Notes: generated by a model from the sequence alone, not told the origin. A DNA stretch of 64,000 nt from Clostridium luticellarii (GCF_002995845.1 NZ_PVXP01000009.1:17777-81776); one strand, 5' to 3'. Shown: positions 1 through 7,936, counted from the stretch's first letter. Made by a program: numbers and translations.

Positions 1-99
1 ATATTCAGGCATATCACGAAATTCTCTAAATCTTAAGTTATGCCTTACCCACAGAAAATTCATAAGGTTGAGCTTATATCTGGCCTTTATGAGTTTTTT
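1..99 (-). other. Predicted -1 ribosomal frameshift site and extension of the tail chaperone
   Basis: On the minus strand the chaperone gene ends ATA AAA AAC TCA TAA. The heptamer A AAA AAC (99 down to 93) has the X XXY YYZ form in exactly the zero-frame phase. A -1 slip continues as LIKARYKLNLMNFLWVRHNL and stays open to the left edge of the window, with no stop. This matches the G/GT arrangement conserved in tailed phages, where a small share of ribosomes makes a longer chaperone. The end of the extension is outside the window. No stimulatory structure was worked out. Confidence 0.75.
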
Positions 100-518
100 A
101 TTTCATCTATCTCTTCAGCTTCATCATTATATCCACTCAAATCAAAAATCTGCTCTATCAAATTGTCCATTTCCCCAGCCAGCAGTCTTCTTTTTATAAC
201 TTCTTTCCCATTGCTTACTTTTAAAGCATCTTTTAACTTTGGATTATTCCAATTAGGAGATACAGTAGCTCTCTCAATTATTTCAGCATTGAAATTTTCA
301 TCATCAAATACATCTTTTTCAAGTTTAGATCCCTTTATTTTCTCTGAATGAGTATTGTCTTTCCTTATTTTGCTTATCTGCTTCCCAGTAAGAGCTTTAA
401 GTTTAATAGGTATGCCTAACCTCGGTATGACAACAGTTTTTGTCGGTACCTCTATTTGACCTAAAAGCGCCTCTATAACATCTTCTTCACCCATTTTCTT
501 GATTTTTTCTATATCCAT
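87..518 (-). CDS. Phage tail assembly chaperone (XkdN-like), short form
   Basis: A 143-residue protein, rich in charged residues, in the position between the tail tube gene and the (unseen) tape measure gene. The size, the N-terminal pattern (MDIEKIKKMGEEDV) and the central conserved stretch around PRLGIPIKLKALTGKQ fit the XkdN-like tail assembly chaperones of contractile-tailed phages, which bind the tape measure protein during tail assembly. The stop codon lies just after a slippery heptamer, so this is probably only the short form of a two-product gene. It is the last complete gene of the late operon in the window. A hairpin terminator lies upstream at 556-580. Family assignment is from pattern memory, not from a search. 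Confidence 0.8.
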   Translation of the reverse strand: MDIEKIKKMGEEDVIEALLGQIEVPTKTVVIPRLGIPIKLKALTGKQISKIRKDNTHSEKIKGSKLEKDVFDDENFNAEIIERATVSPNWNNPKLKDALKVSNGKEVIKRRLLAGEMDNLIEQIFDLSGYNDEAEEIDEIKNS

Positions 519-555
519 TTTTATCTCTCCTTCTCATTATTTTTGATATAACAAA

Positions 556-580
556 AGCACCTACTATAAAAGTAAGTGCT
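556..580 (-). terminator. Intergenic hairpin, terminator or attenuator
   Basis: The arms AGCACYTACT and its complement pair around a five-base loop between the coiled-coil gene and the tail chaperone. Read on the minus strand, the hairpin is followed by TTTTGTT. Closely related hairpins occur at 7909-7936 and 10882-10915, each between late genes. Confidence 0.6.
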
Positions 581-596
581 AATTTATATATTGAAT

Positions 597-1052
597 TTAT
601 TTAGCTGATTTTAAATATGCTACATCATATGTGTTTTGAATAGTGACTTTCTCAACCTTATCAAATTTATCTTTCAATTCTTTCATATCTTTTGATGTAT
701 TTTTAACTGCTAACCCTATTACATCAACTTTTTCGTTCAGAGGTTTAATGATTTCTTTATGCGCCTTCTCATTCTGGTCCATATGATTCTTTTGAACCTC
801 TGCTATTGTATCAATCTTCTTTTCAACACTCTCGAGTTTAATTGAATTTTTTTGAACTTCATTTTCTAAACTGCCAACTTTATTTTTAAGATCATCTTGC
901 CCCTTCGATAAGACATTTATTTTATCATTGAGACCACCAACATCACCTTTAAGGCTATTCTGCCCCTCAGATAAATTATTAATTTTGCCATTAATGCTTC
1001 TAATATCATTTTGCATTGACTTCAATAATTCTAACACTTCTCTATCCACCAA
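597..1052 (-). CDS. Coiled-coil protein of unknown function (accessory cassette)
   Basis: A 151-residue protein that is almost entirely heptad-like helix. Residues about 21-63 contain a 21-residue tandem repeat (GKINNLSEGQNSLKGDVGGL followed by a diverged copy starting DKINVLSKGQDD). It has no membrane segment and no recognised catalytic motif. It is similar in style, though not clearly in sequence, to the coiled-coil protein at 33925-34245 near the integrase. It lies at the downstream end of a cassette between the tail tube and chaperone genes and is followed by a terminator. The function is unknown; a role in oligomerisation or protein binding is only an inference. Confidence 0.7.
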   Translation of the reverse strand: MVDREVLELLKSMQNDIRSINGKINNLSEGQNSLKGDVGGLNDKINVLSKGQDDLKNKVGSLENEVQKNSIKLESVEKKIDTIAEVQKNHMDQNEKAHKEIIKPLNEKVDVIGLAVKNTSKDMKELKDKFDKVEKVTIQNTYDVAYLKSAK

Positions 1053-1096
1053 GCTCCACTCCCTTATATCTCATATATTTACTATTATATCATAAA

Positions 1097-2224
1097 TTAT
1101 ACAACTGCTTTTTCATTTCCCTTTGAAATTTTAATCATAATGTCAAAGAAACCAACCATATACTTTTTAACAACTTTTGATTGAGCTATAATCGGCTCCT
1201 CAGCAATAATTTCCTCTTTCAAAGCTATTATTCCTTGAGTTGTATAATCTTCCAAAAGCATCTTGGCAAACCTTAAAGTTATTTTTATAATTTCCTTATC
1301 AAGCTTTCTGTTATATTCCATTTTACCCACAATATCAGTATCAATACCATTCTTCTCACAAATCATCTTATATATGGACATTTTTATTGCCTCCCCAACT
1401 TTCAAATCATCAGCAATAAACTTGCAAGCCTGAAGTTGTTCCAAAACTGGTGCCTTACTTTGTGATACTTGACTCTCCAATTCAAAGTATCCTTCAAATG
1501 TCTCTTTTAATTTCCCTGAAGGTTCAAGTAATAGCAAATTCAGCAATTTATCAACCCCCTGCTTGGGAATAACAATTAAGGAACCTATCCATGGAGAAAG
1601 CTTATTGTCTTTCTTAAACTTTTTAAGTTCTCTACCTTCTAAAAGAAAGTAATCTGTTCCAATAGCAAAATTATTATTGCTTTTAAGAATATAGCCAATG
1701 GTATGCACTGAAGTTCCTATAAGAAATTCCAAGTCCTTCAACACCATTACTGGATTGCCATTGTAGAATTTCTTGACTAATTTATATGGCTCCTGAACTT
1801 TAAGTTGTTCCGCCTTCTCTGTTGAATAAAATCCTGTTTTCCTTATGGAGGGGAGAACTTCTCCTGTCACCCATCTTCTAAAAGGTCTTGCATTTTTAGC
1901 ATGGCTTTCTAAACATAAGTCATAAAAACTTTGTTCGTCAATCCATGTGTTTTTAAAATCAATTTTAGATCTATTTTTATATGTGATGTTGAAAGTTGTC
2001 CCGTTGGTGGTCAACCCTGATATATCAAGGCTTTCGCATAATTTAGTTATAAAATCTTTTCGTATCTGCTCATACTCTTTACCTTTTGATTCTCTCATCC
2101 TTACATATCCTAGATTCAAACAAGCATCATATAGATTAAATATTGGTTCATCATTTAATAATGCAATTCTTATTTTGCCTATTCCTGATTTCTCAAATGG
2201 TTTTAATTTTACTAAATTATTCAT
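1097..2224 (-). CDS. Bro-N domain phage antirepressor-like protein
   Basis: A 375-residue protein. Residues about 15-130 have the Bro-N pattern: a short strand region (IRIALLNDEPIFNLYDACLN), then WIDEQSFYDLCLESHAKNAR followed by PFRRWVTGEVLPSIRKTG. Bro-N proteins of phages bind DNA and often act as antirepressors. The C-terminal 240 residues are not recognised. The start is well supported by AAAAGGAGGATGATGT directly before the ATG. An antirepressor in the late tail region is out of place, since such genes normally sit in the early region. It is probably co-transcribed with the upstream RHH gene or expressed from that cassette's own promoter. Confidence 0.8.
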   Translation of the reverse strand: MNNLVKLKPFEKSGIGKIRIALLNDEPIFNLYDACLNLGYVRMRESKGKEYEQIRKDFITKLCESLDISGLTTNGTTFNITYKNRSKIDFKNTWIDEQSFYDLCLESHAKNARPFRRWVTGEVLPSIRKTGFYSTEKAEQLKVQEPYKLVKKFYNGNPVMVLKDLEFLIGTSVHTIGYILKSNNNFAIGTDYFLLEGRELKKFKKDNKLSPWIGSLIVIPKQGVDKLLNLLLLEPSGKLKETFEGYFELESQVSQSKAPVLEQLQACKFIADDLKVGEAIKMSIYKMICEKNGIDTDIVGKMEYNRKLDKEIIKITLRFAKMLLEDYTTQGIIALKEEIIAEEPIIAQSKVVKKYMVGFFDIMIKISKGNEKAVV

Positions 2225-2294
2225 ACATCATCCTCCTTTTGATTTGCCCAACCAAAGATGGTATAATGTATTTACCAACATTAGTTGGGGTGAT

Positions 2295-2334
2295 AGAGAA
2301 AGCTAGTTTACTTTTGCGGGTAGTAGCTTTCTCT
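2295..2334. terminator. Inverted repeat after the RHH gene
   Basis: The arms AGAGAAAGCTA (2295-2305) and TAGCTTTCTCT (2324-2334) are perfect complements with an 18-base loop. The right arm touches the stop codon of the small RHH gene. On the plus strand it is followed by TATTTTTC and on the minus strand by a weak T run. It could attenuate read-through from the RHH gene into the Bro-N gene. Confidence 0.45.
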
Positions 2335-2495
2335 TATTTTTCTTCTAAATTAATTTCACCCTTAGTGTATAGAATCATTAATTTTTCCAATATCTCATTC
2401 ATAGCTTGATTTCTTTTTACACAAGCCACTTTGAAATTTTGTGAAATACTTGGGTAAATAGTTGTTGAGAACGTCTTTCTTTTCTCGTCGGTCAA
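2334..2495 (-). CDS. Small ribbon-helix-helix DNA-binding protein (TTG start)
   Basis: A 53-codon reading frame that starts with TTG at 2495 behind the strong ribosome site AAGGAGGG. The product begins MTDEKRKTFSTTIYPSISQN. It has one short beta-strand segment (KTFSTTIYP) followed by two helices ending in MNEILEKLMILYTKGEINLE. This is the layout of Arc/CopG-type ribbon-helix-helix repressors, which bind palindromic operators as dimers. It has its own consensus promoter, and a near-palindrome covers the -10 box, so autoregulation is likely. It is upstream of the Bro-N gene on the same strand. The short length and TTG start make it easy to miss in annotation. Confidence 0.7.
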   Translation of the reverse strand: MTDEKRKTFSTTIYPSISQNFKVACVKRNQAMNEILEKLMILYTKGEINLEEK

Positions 2496-2512
2496 AATAT
2501 TCCCTCCTTTCA

Positions 2513-2554
2513 AGCTGTTAAACTTATTATAAAGTTAAACAGCTAACCTGTCAA
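2513..2554 (-). promoter_or_regulatory. Consensus promoter with palindromic operator for the RHH gene
   Basis: On the minus strand TTGACA (2549-2554) and TATAAT (2526-2531) are separated by exactly 17 bases, a perfect sigma-A-type promoter. The plus-strand arms AGCTGTTAAAC (2513-2523) and GTTAAACAGCT (2534-2544) form an inverted repeat with one mismatch that straddles the -10 box, where a bound repressor would block RNA polymerase. Confidence 0.75.
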
Positions 2555-2616
2555 GAGGATTTGGAATATTTTTCACTAAAAAAGAACCACCTAAGTGATT
2601 CTTCCTTATTACAAAA

Positions 2617-3459
2617 TTAGTCTTGAAATAAACTATCAAGTTGTTCTTCTTGAATTAACTGTTGCAAGTTAGTTTTAGCATATTGATTATTGGGATTTAG
2701 TTGTATAGCTTGGTTAAAGTATTTTTTGGCATTTGTATAATCCTTTTTACCTTTATAATCTAATCCTAAAACATTATACTCATCTGATCTATTTTTTTCA
2801 TCTTTAGTATTACTTAAATATTTATTTGCAGCACTAATTGATTCATCATATCTTTCTAAATTGTAATACACAGACGCTAGGGCATAATAAGTCGGTGCAT
2901 AACTAGAATTTGCTTTGACTGATTCATTTAATATAGACGCAGCCTGGTTTAGGTCTTTATCCTTCCCTTTACCCTCTGCATACATTGAAGCTAAATCAAT
3001 TATTGCATCTGAAAGCATATCCTTACCATTTTCCTTTTCTCTATAGACTTTCCATTGACCATTATCATTTACAACATATCTTTTATATTTTATTGGAGTA
3101 TCTTTATTCTCATAGTTACTATGTTCATTCTCGGTTACATTAAATTTAACAGCATTTTTATAAGTAATGCCATCTAACTCTTTGTTTTTGTATTCATCAT
3201 TTTTTTGAATTTTTACGCTTTTTAACGTTTCATACTCAGCCTGTGCTTTCACCCATTTAACAAAATCATCCTTTTTGAAGTTCTTTTTGCTTGCATCAGC
3301 TAGAGTATTATATGCAGCTTCAGCATCTCCACTTTTTATATTATCATAATAATCATTCAATACTTGCGAAGGATCTCCTTTAGGAGCGCAGCCCATAAGT
3401 CCAACAGCAAATATCATTGTAACCATTATTCCTAAAACCAAAATTACCTTTTTCAACAC
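2617..3459 (-). CDS. TPR-containing lipoprotein encoded by the prophage
   Basis: About 280 residues. The N-terminus is a lipoprotein signal (KKVILVLG, a hydrophobic core, then the lipobox LMGC), so the mature protein should be lipid-anchored outside the cell. Residues about 30-140 resemble a small DUF4878/NTF2-like lipoprotein domain. Residues about 160-275 hold three TPR-like helix pairs (YAPTYYALASVYYNLERYDE; YNVLGLDYKGKKDYTNAKKY). The ribosome site AAGGGGG sits directly against an upstream ATG, so the real start is more likely GTG at 3459 or TTG at 3456. It lies between the tail tube gene and the RHH gene. A surface lipoprotein in a prophage suggests lysogenic conversion or superinfection exclusion; that is inference. 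Confidence 0.75.
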   Translation of the reverse strand: MLKKVILVLGIMVTMIFAVGLMGCAPKGDPSQVLNDYYDNIKSGDAEAAYNTLADASKKNFKKDDFVKWVKAQAEYETLKSVKIQKNDEYKNKELDGITYKNAVKFNVTENEHSNYENKDTPIKYKRYVVNDNGQWKVYREKENGKDMLSDAIIDLASMYAEGKGKDKDLNQAASILNESVKANSSYAPTYYALASVYYNLERYDESISAANKYLSNTKDEKNRSDEYNVLGLDYKGKKDYTNAKKYFNQAIQLNPNNQYAKTNLQQLIQEEQLDSLFQD

Positions 3460-3531
3460 AAACATCCCCCTTGTTAACACTTTATTAATAAAATTATAGC
3501 ATATTTTGTTAAAAAGGGGAATTATATTACA

Positions 3532-3948
3532 TCAGTCTGCTTCTATATAATCCAGGGGCTCATAGCCGACAAAGTTGAAAGGTGTTTCCTCTTCAACTAA
3601 ATCATTTGCTTTCAGGTTTATCAAATTAAGCTTTGTGGCCATGCAATTCTTTAACCTTATAGACTCATACCCATAGGCTTCAGGATCGTCAAGTTTTACT
3701 ATTATTTCAAACCTCTTGAATCCTCTCTTTATAAGATCAGAAGTCACTTTATAACCCTTCATTGTACCTGAACCTTTGAGCGTGCCAGCTTTATACTGAG
3801 TCCAATCCTGCCCCAAAAGATTAAGGTCCTTCATATCGGCTTCAACATCTGCAGTGCACTCCTGGAGGTTTGTCTGTTTAACTCCATCAACCAGTACTTC
3901 TCCAAAACGGCCATGTATTATCCTTCCTGGTTCTAAAACATCATTCAT
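3532..3948 (-). CDS. Phage tail tube protein (XkdM-like)
   Basis: A 138-residue protein immediately downstream of the sheath gene, the normal place for the tube subunit in contractile tails. The pattern GRFGEVLVDGVKQTNLQECT near the N-terminus, the GSGTMKGYKVTS segment and the acidic end FVGYEPLD are characteristic of the XkdM family in PBSX-like phages. It forms the inner tube through which DNA passes. The preceding gap to the sheath gene is only 12 bases, so both are translated from one message. Confidence 0.9.
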   Translation of the reverse strand: MNDVLEPGRIIHGRFGEVLVDGVKQTNLQECTADVEADMKDLNLLGQDWTQYKAGTLKGSGTMKGYKVTSDLIKRGFKRFEIIVKLDDPEAYGYESIRLKNCMATKLNLINLKANDLVEEETPFNFVGYEPLDYIEAD

Positions 3949-3960
3949 AATCTATCCCTC

Positions 3961-5379
3961 CTATTGAACATATCCTGTTCCGAATATTTTCTTCATAACA
4001 TTAACATAAGTGGCACTCCATTTCCAATAGAACTCATCACTTTTGGCATTTGCCTGAAGTTCTTTGTCTATCTCAACAGTAAAATCATCTTTTATTACGC
4101 CGGCGCCCTGAAGTGTCTCAAAGTACTTCTTAAGTGCGGATATAACAACCTTCTGGCCTATATCATCATTGTTGGTCTGCCCTATAAAATCACTTCTCTT
4201 TGCGCTTGTATCTGCATCTACAGTATACAAAAACTTAACAGCTCTTATATATCCCAATGCTTCACTCTGCCCATCTGCAAATTTCTTAAGAGTATTTACA
4301 TCATCTACAACTATTACGCTTTGCTGTTCATTTACAAGCACCAGCGTTCCTGCAGCAAGTGCCGTTTCAACCTGTGTCCTGGTCAGTTTAGGGCTTACAT
4401 CTTCAAATATAGTAGCTTGATTTACAATACTATCCTTTATTCCCTTTCCTACAGCAAGACCTGTTATATAACAAGCTACCTCTGCGGGAGAATATTCAAC
4501 TCCTTCATAGATACCACTTACACCTATATTAGTTATTGCTTCATCATTAAATGCTTTGGACTGGGTATTTACAATATCTATATCAGTATCTTTTGCAGCT
4601 CCCATAAAGCACAATATATTTGCACCATTGGTTTTATTCTTGTCCACCCAAGCCTGTACTGCTGCCTGAAGTGCTGCATCACTCACACCATCTAGGGTAA
4701 AACCGTCTATCTTGTAACCTTCAAAAGTAGACATGGCATCCATATACTCTTCATTGGTTATGCTGTCAGTACCATTGTTCCCGCCTGTAAGTGGCTGATT
4801 TACTATGCTTGCAAGACCTGTGCCGTCAGCTACCTTGGAAGCTTTGAGCCATACATTCTCCTCATTTGAGTTTATTGCATTTACGATATCATCTATGGTG
4901 CCGGATACCTTAAACACGTATAGCTGTTCAGCTCCCTCATATAGAGTTATGTCAGTTACGGTTTCGGAAATTATATCGGCTTTTATGGAAACATTGAAAT
5001 CCCTGGTTGTAGGGTATATTGTTTCAAGCTCTATAACATCCACCGGAGTATCGGCAGTAGTGTCCTTGAGAGTTATGCTTGCAGTCTTGGCATTGCTATC
5101 TGCCAGCCTGTACAATAATAGTTCTTTTGGGTTTCCCAATAAAGCCAATCTTCCAAGCCTGTACGCTGTCAGATCTGTATTGGAACCAAATTTATTTTTA
5201 AGTTCAGTTAGGGTTGTAACGGATACGACTTCTTTTACAGGCCCCCAATCTGCTTTAACCGGCATGGCAACAATACCGTTAGTGCCCTGTGCCAGAGTAT
5301 TTTCTGCCGCCCACATAAACCTGTTGTACATTCCAGGTATGGTTGGTTTTTGTGTTTCGCTCCATGTTCCTGTACCCAT
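3961..5379 (-). CDS. Phage contractile tail sheath protein (XkdK-like)
   Basis: A 472-residue protein starting MGTGTWSETQKPTIPGMYNR, a typical sheath N-terminus (aspecific strand arm, then PGxY). The middle holds the repeated NGTDSITNEEYMDAMSTFEG region and the C-terminus holds the conserved arm (YFETLQGAGVIKDDFTVEID followed by WKWSATYVNVMKKIFGTGYV). The sheath surrounds the tail tube and contracts on infection. It establishes that this prophage belongs to the contractile-tail (myovirus) type. Length is normal for the family. Confidence 0.95.
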   Translation of the reverse strand: MGTGTWSETQKPTIPGMYNRFMWAAENTLAQGTNGIVAMPVKADWGPVKEVVSVTTLTELKNKFGSNTDLTAYRLGRLALLGNPKELLLYRLADSNAKTASITLKDTTADTPVDVIELETIYPTTRDFNVSIKADIISETVTDITLYEGAEQLYVFKVSGTIDDIVNAINSNEENVWLKASKVADGTGLASIVNQPLTGGNNGTDSITNEEYMDAMSTFEGYKIDGFTLDGVSDAALQAAVQAWVDKNKTNGANILCFMGAAKDTDIDIVNTQSKAFNDEAITNIGVSGIYEGVEYSPAEVACYITGLAVGKGIKDSIVNQATIFEDVSPKLTRTQVETALAAGTLVLVNEQQSVIVVDDVNTLKKFADGQSEALGYIRAVKFLYTVDADTSAKRSDFIGQTNNDDIGQKVVISALKKYFETLQGAGVIKDDFTVEIDKELQANAKSDEFYWKWSATYVNVMKKIFGTGYVQ

Positions 5380-5380
5380 A

Positions 5381-5725
5381 TTACTTCACCTTCCTTTTTA
5401 GAAAATCATCTATTACCTTCTTAAAATCGGCTTTTGTCAATTCCTTTTCTTTGTAACCAAATAAAGCACCAACTGCCGCCTCTTTGCTGTGGCCAGTAAG
5501 TGCCTTGCTGTTTTCAATTAAATCCCCTATAGGATATTTTACTTCCTGAGGTATGGTCATTTTGACCACAGGCGTCGGTGCTATCGGCGTACTTGTTTTT
5601 GTGCTGCTTGATGCCATTGTAGTATTGGCTTTAGCATCCGTGCTTTTTGTAGTCGAATCTGGTGTATTCTTGATGGATGTATCGTTCTTCTTAACTTCTG
5701 GATCAGTTTTATTTGCATCCGCCAT
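5381..5725 (-). CDS. Small tail-region protein with low-complexity N-terminus
   Basis: A 114-residue protein. The first 55 residues are rich in Thr, Ser, Lys and Pro and are probably disordered. The last 55 (YPIGDLIENSKALTGHSKEA and onward to the lysine-rich end) look like a small helical domain. It sits directly before the sheath gene, where PBSX-like phages often carry a short poorly conserved gene. No function can be assigned. A ribosome site is present (AGGAGTGATAAATT). Confidence 0.7.
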   Translation of the reverse strand: MADANKTDPEVKKNDTSIKNTPDSTTKSTDAKANTTMASSSTKTSTPIAPTPVVKMTIPQEVKYPIGDLIENSKALTGHSKEAAVGALFGYKEKELTKADFKKVIDDFLKRKVK

Positions 5726-5731
5726 AATTTA

Positions 5732-6556
5732 TCACTCCTTTATCGTTCCTCTGCCAGAGATTTTATTCATAACAGGAACATCATTCTTTTTAATACTTTC
5801 CAATCTAAAAAAATCCACACTGAGTTGTCCTACAGTAAGTGGATCTGCTTCTCTATCCTCCCTTATGCTGCTTATAGTCAGATATCTTCTATATTGAATA
5901 TCCAGAGGTATCTTTGTATCCTGGATCAGTTCATTTTCAACAGTAGAAATATAGTTGTTGGTTTCGCCTTTGTTTCTGCTTACAAAGTGACACCGTATAG
6001 TCTTTAATATTTTATTTGCGCCAAACGTTGCAGGGGCAGGTTCAACCTTTAGTATTCTACAAAGTACAGAAGGTACAGCAAAATTCTTTCTCCAGTAGTC
6101 TGGATATACAGGTAAATTCGTAAGGCCGTTTATATAGCTTGATACAGCTTCAATCCATAGATCTACTGGAGATTCATCATCCCCGTGTAAAGCTATGACA
6201 TTGAATTTTAAGCCCCTTGCTATGGCATCCCATTCCTCGTCTACAACATCATCACCAACGGTTCCATTAAAGACACATGTATAGCTTTCTCCTGTATCTT
6301 CAGCTATGGTCTGCAAATCCAATGCCGATATAACTTTCTCCATAAGAAAATCCAGGGTATTAAAGGTCAGCCTTTTGTCATAAAGCCATATCTGAATACC
6401 CCTGCTGTAGGATGTAGGATTGTTCTGTTTGTCGTCAGATCCCTGGAGAATTACCGCATATGGTTTAGGAGTAGATTTGTCAGGTACTGTAGGTTCATAG
6501 CAATCTGTAAGCTCTGGAATACTATCTAATAGTTTGTTCCTTATTCCCTCACGCAT
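5732..6556 (-). CDS. Tail terminator / tail completion-like protein, two similar halves
   Basis: A 274-residue protein in the position of the tail terminator or completion gene (between the gp10-like protein and the sheath). The first half (REGIRNKLLDSIPELTDCYE then KPYAVILQGSD) and the second half (VDLWIEAVSSYINGLTNLPV then PSVLCRIL and KTIRCHFVSR) each have the plan of a tail terminator: N-terminal helix, PxYPDY/PSV strand, long central strand. This suggests a fusion or internal duplication, twice the usual length of about 130 residues. The role would be to stop tail polymerisation and join the tail to the head. The halves were compared only by eye. Confidence 0.65.
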   Translation of the reverse strand: MREGIRNKLLDSIPELTDCYEPTVPDKSTPKPYAVILQGSDDKQNNPTSYSRGIQIWLYDKRLTFNTLDFLMEKVISALDLQTIAEDTGESYTCVFNGTVGDDVVDEEWDAIARGLKFNVIALHGDDESPVDLWIEAVSSYINGLTNLPVYPDYWRKNFAVPSVLCRILKVEPAPATFGANKILKTIRCHFVSRNKGETNNYISTVENELIQDTKIPLDIQYRRYLTISSIREDREADPLTVGQLSVDFFRLESIKKNDVPVMNKISGRGTIKE

Positions 6557-6764
6557 TGTTTTTAACCTCTTTTCTAGCCTTTCCTATAATTTTTACATTT
6601 TCAGCTTCAAATTCCAACCTAACTCTTGGATTTTTACCACATTCTAAATCTAAACCAGCAGTAATTATTGGTAGCTTATCTACATAATCAACTCCGTTTA
6701 TTAATATTTTAGCAACTTTATTATCAAAGTCGTAGTATACTTCAACATTAGGCAACTTTCCCAT
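6549..6764 (-). CDS. Hypothetical small phage structural-region protein
   Basis: A 71-residue protein with alternating hydrophobic strands (VEVYYDFDNKVAKILINGVD) and a basic end. It overlaps the next gene by 8 bases and is separated by 6 bases from the preceding one, so it is tightly embedded in the operon. No family is recognised. Confidence 0.6.
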   Translation of the reverse strand: MGKLPNVEVYYDFDNKVAKILINGVDYVDKLPIITAGLDLECGKNPRVRLEFEAENVKIIGKARKEVKNNA

Positions 6765-6770
6765 ATATAA

Positions 6771-7181
6771 TCAATCCTCCCATAATTTAATTACATCATC
6801 CCTGATTTTATATTTATTTCTTTCCATTGTTGGTCCTACAGTTGAATATTTCTTGGTACCTGGATGATGTACAAGCTTAACCGGGTGATCTGCACCTTTC
6901 CAGTATAAAGCTTTCTTATCTTTGGGTCTTATTATGTGTGGCTTTGACCCATCTTCTAAGATTCCACCATACTCAACTCCATGGCTTAGGGAAATAGTAA
7001 TTTGATTATTATTCATGGTTGCATCACAATGAATCCCCTGCCTTGCATGGGCAGTTCTATCCTTCCATGGTGCATCTGCTTTAGCTTCATTTTCTAAGCT
7101 TTTTGCCCAGTTATCAGCCAGTGCATATAATCTAGCATTTTTTCTATTTATAAGGTCAAGTGCTTTATCACTAAAACTCAT
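6771..7181 (-). CDS. HK97 gp10-like tail completion protein (XkdI/YqbI type)
   Basis: A 136-residue protein. The segment WKDRTAHARQGIHCDATMNN followed by ISLSHGVEYGGILEDGSKPH is the hallmark of the HK97 gp10-like family: a helix, a basic R-TA-AR box, strands and a GVEYG turn. These proteins act at the head-tail joint or in tail completion. The start codon overlaps the stop of the preceding gene, consistent with translational coupling. Confidence 0.85.
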   Translation of the reverse strand: MSFSDKALDLINRKNARLYALADNWAKSLENEAKADAPWKDRTAHARQGIHCDATMNNNQITISLSHGVEYGGILEDGSKPHIIRPKDKKALYWKGADHPVKLVHHPGTKKYSTVGPTMERNKYKIRDDVIKLWED

Positions 7182-7564
7182 TACATCACCTTCTCAAGTC
7201 CACAATCATAACCACATATCTCACCATTTACTATCTGTGGATATACATTTTTTATCTTCATATGACCATAGGAGCAATCAAATTCTATGGAACTCTTGCT
7301 ATCAATGCTTAAATCTGCTTCACTGTCAGCTAACATTCCATAAGCTGTGTTTTGATATGAAGTCCCTATAGTGCTGGTAGATACATTAATACTGCTGTCA
7401 TAAGTTTTTTGTGGAAATATCCTGACTGTTAAAGTTACATCATCTTTTATTTCCTCAAGATGTCCATTTACAAGCTTTTTAATGGTTTTAGTAAAAGATA
7501 TCTCTATAGGATTTTGATCTATGCTCCACTTGATGTCCTTTTTTCTTCTCTCTGCTGTAATCAT
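7181..7564 (-). CDS. Head-tail connector / stopper-like protein (XkdH/YqbH type)
   Basis: A 127-residue protein, all-beta in appearance, between the connector and the gp10-like gene. It has a long strand set (ISFTKTIKKLVNGHLEEIKD; DVTLTVRIFPQK) and the C-terminal KIKNVYPQIVNGEICGYDC motif seen in YqbH/XkdH-like head-tail proteins. It overlaps both neighbours by 1-4 bases. The call rests mainly on gene order and fold style. Confidence 0.65.
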   Translation of the reverse strand: MITAERRKKDIKWSIDQNPIEISFTKTIKKLVNGHLEEIKDDVTLTVRIFPQKTYDSSINVSTSTIGTSYQNTAYGMLADSEADLSIDSKSSIEFDCSYGHMKIKNVYPQIVNGEICGYDCGLEKVM

Positions 7565-7890
7565 AGGCTTATCTCCGTATCAGAGCCAATCATAAAGCTT
7601 GATCTTCCAGTGCACATATTTTTGTACTTCTCTGCATTTTTATAGCATAAGTTGGCAATATCAGTAAGAGTAGAATATTGATATCTCTCTTGTCCTACCT
7701 GATATATATTAGGATCGTCAGTGTGATCCTCCTGCATGGTAGCTTTCATCATCCACCCTTCACTTGCAGCACAATAAATACAATCTGCATCAGACATTAA
7801 AGAATCAAGTTCAGCATCATCAAAAGTCTTACTGTCTCTATCATTCAATAACATTCTCAATTTTGTTCTTAAACTCTCAGTTGGTGTCAC
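7561..7890 (-). CDS. Head-tail adaptor protein (gp6/YqbG-like)
   Basis: A 109-residue, mainly helical protein directly downstream of the capsid gene. The N-terminus (TESLRTKLRMLLNDRDSKTF then DAELDSLMSDADCIYCAASE) fits the small helical adaptor family (gp6-like, YqbG) that forms a ring below the portal. It is followed with a 4-base overlap by the connector gene. Confidence 0.75.
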   Translation of the reverse strand: MTPTESLRTKLRMLLNDRDSKTFDDAELDSLMSDADCIYCAASEGWMMKATMQEDHTDDPNIYQVGQERYQYSTLTDIANLCYKNAEKYKNMCTGRSSFMIGSDTEISL

Positions 7891-7908
7891 AATATCACCT
7901 CCATAAAA

Positions 7909-7936
7909 AATAGCACCTACATCTGTAAATGCTATT
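7909..7936 (-). terminator. Hairpin after the capsid gene
   Basis: The arms AATAGCACCTAC (7909-7920) and GTAAATGCTATT (7925-7936) pair (two mismatches) and overlap the capsid stop codon. On the minus strand the hairpin is followed by TTTT. It belongs to the same sequence family as the hairpins at 556-580 and 10882-10915 and may set the high capsid to connector ratio. Confidence 0.6.

Noticed and set aside
3964..4695. 243-residue plus-strand frame opposite the sheath gene
   Set aside because: It mirrors the sheath gene's codons, has no ribosome site and encodes a Cys/Tyr/Ile-rich peptide typical of an antisense shadow.
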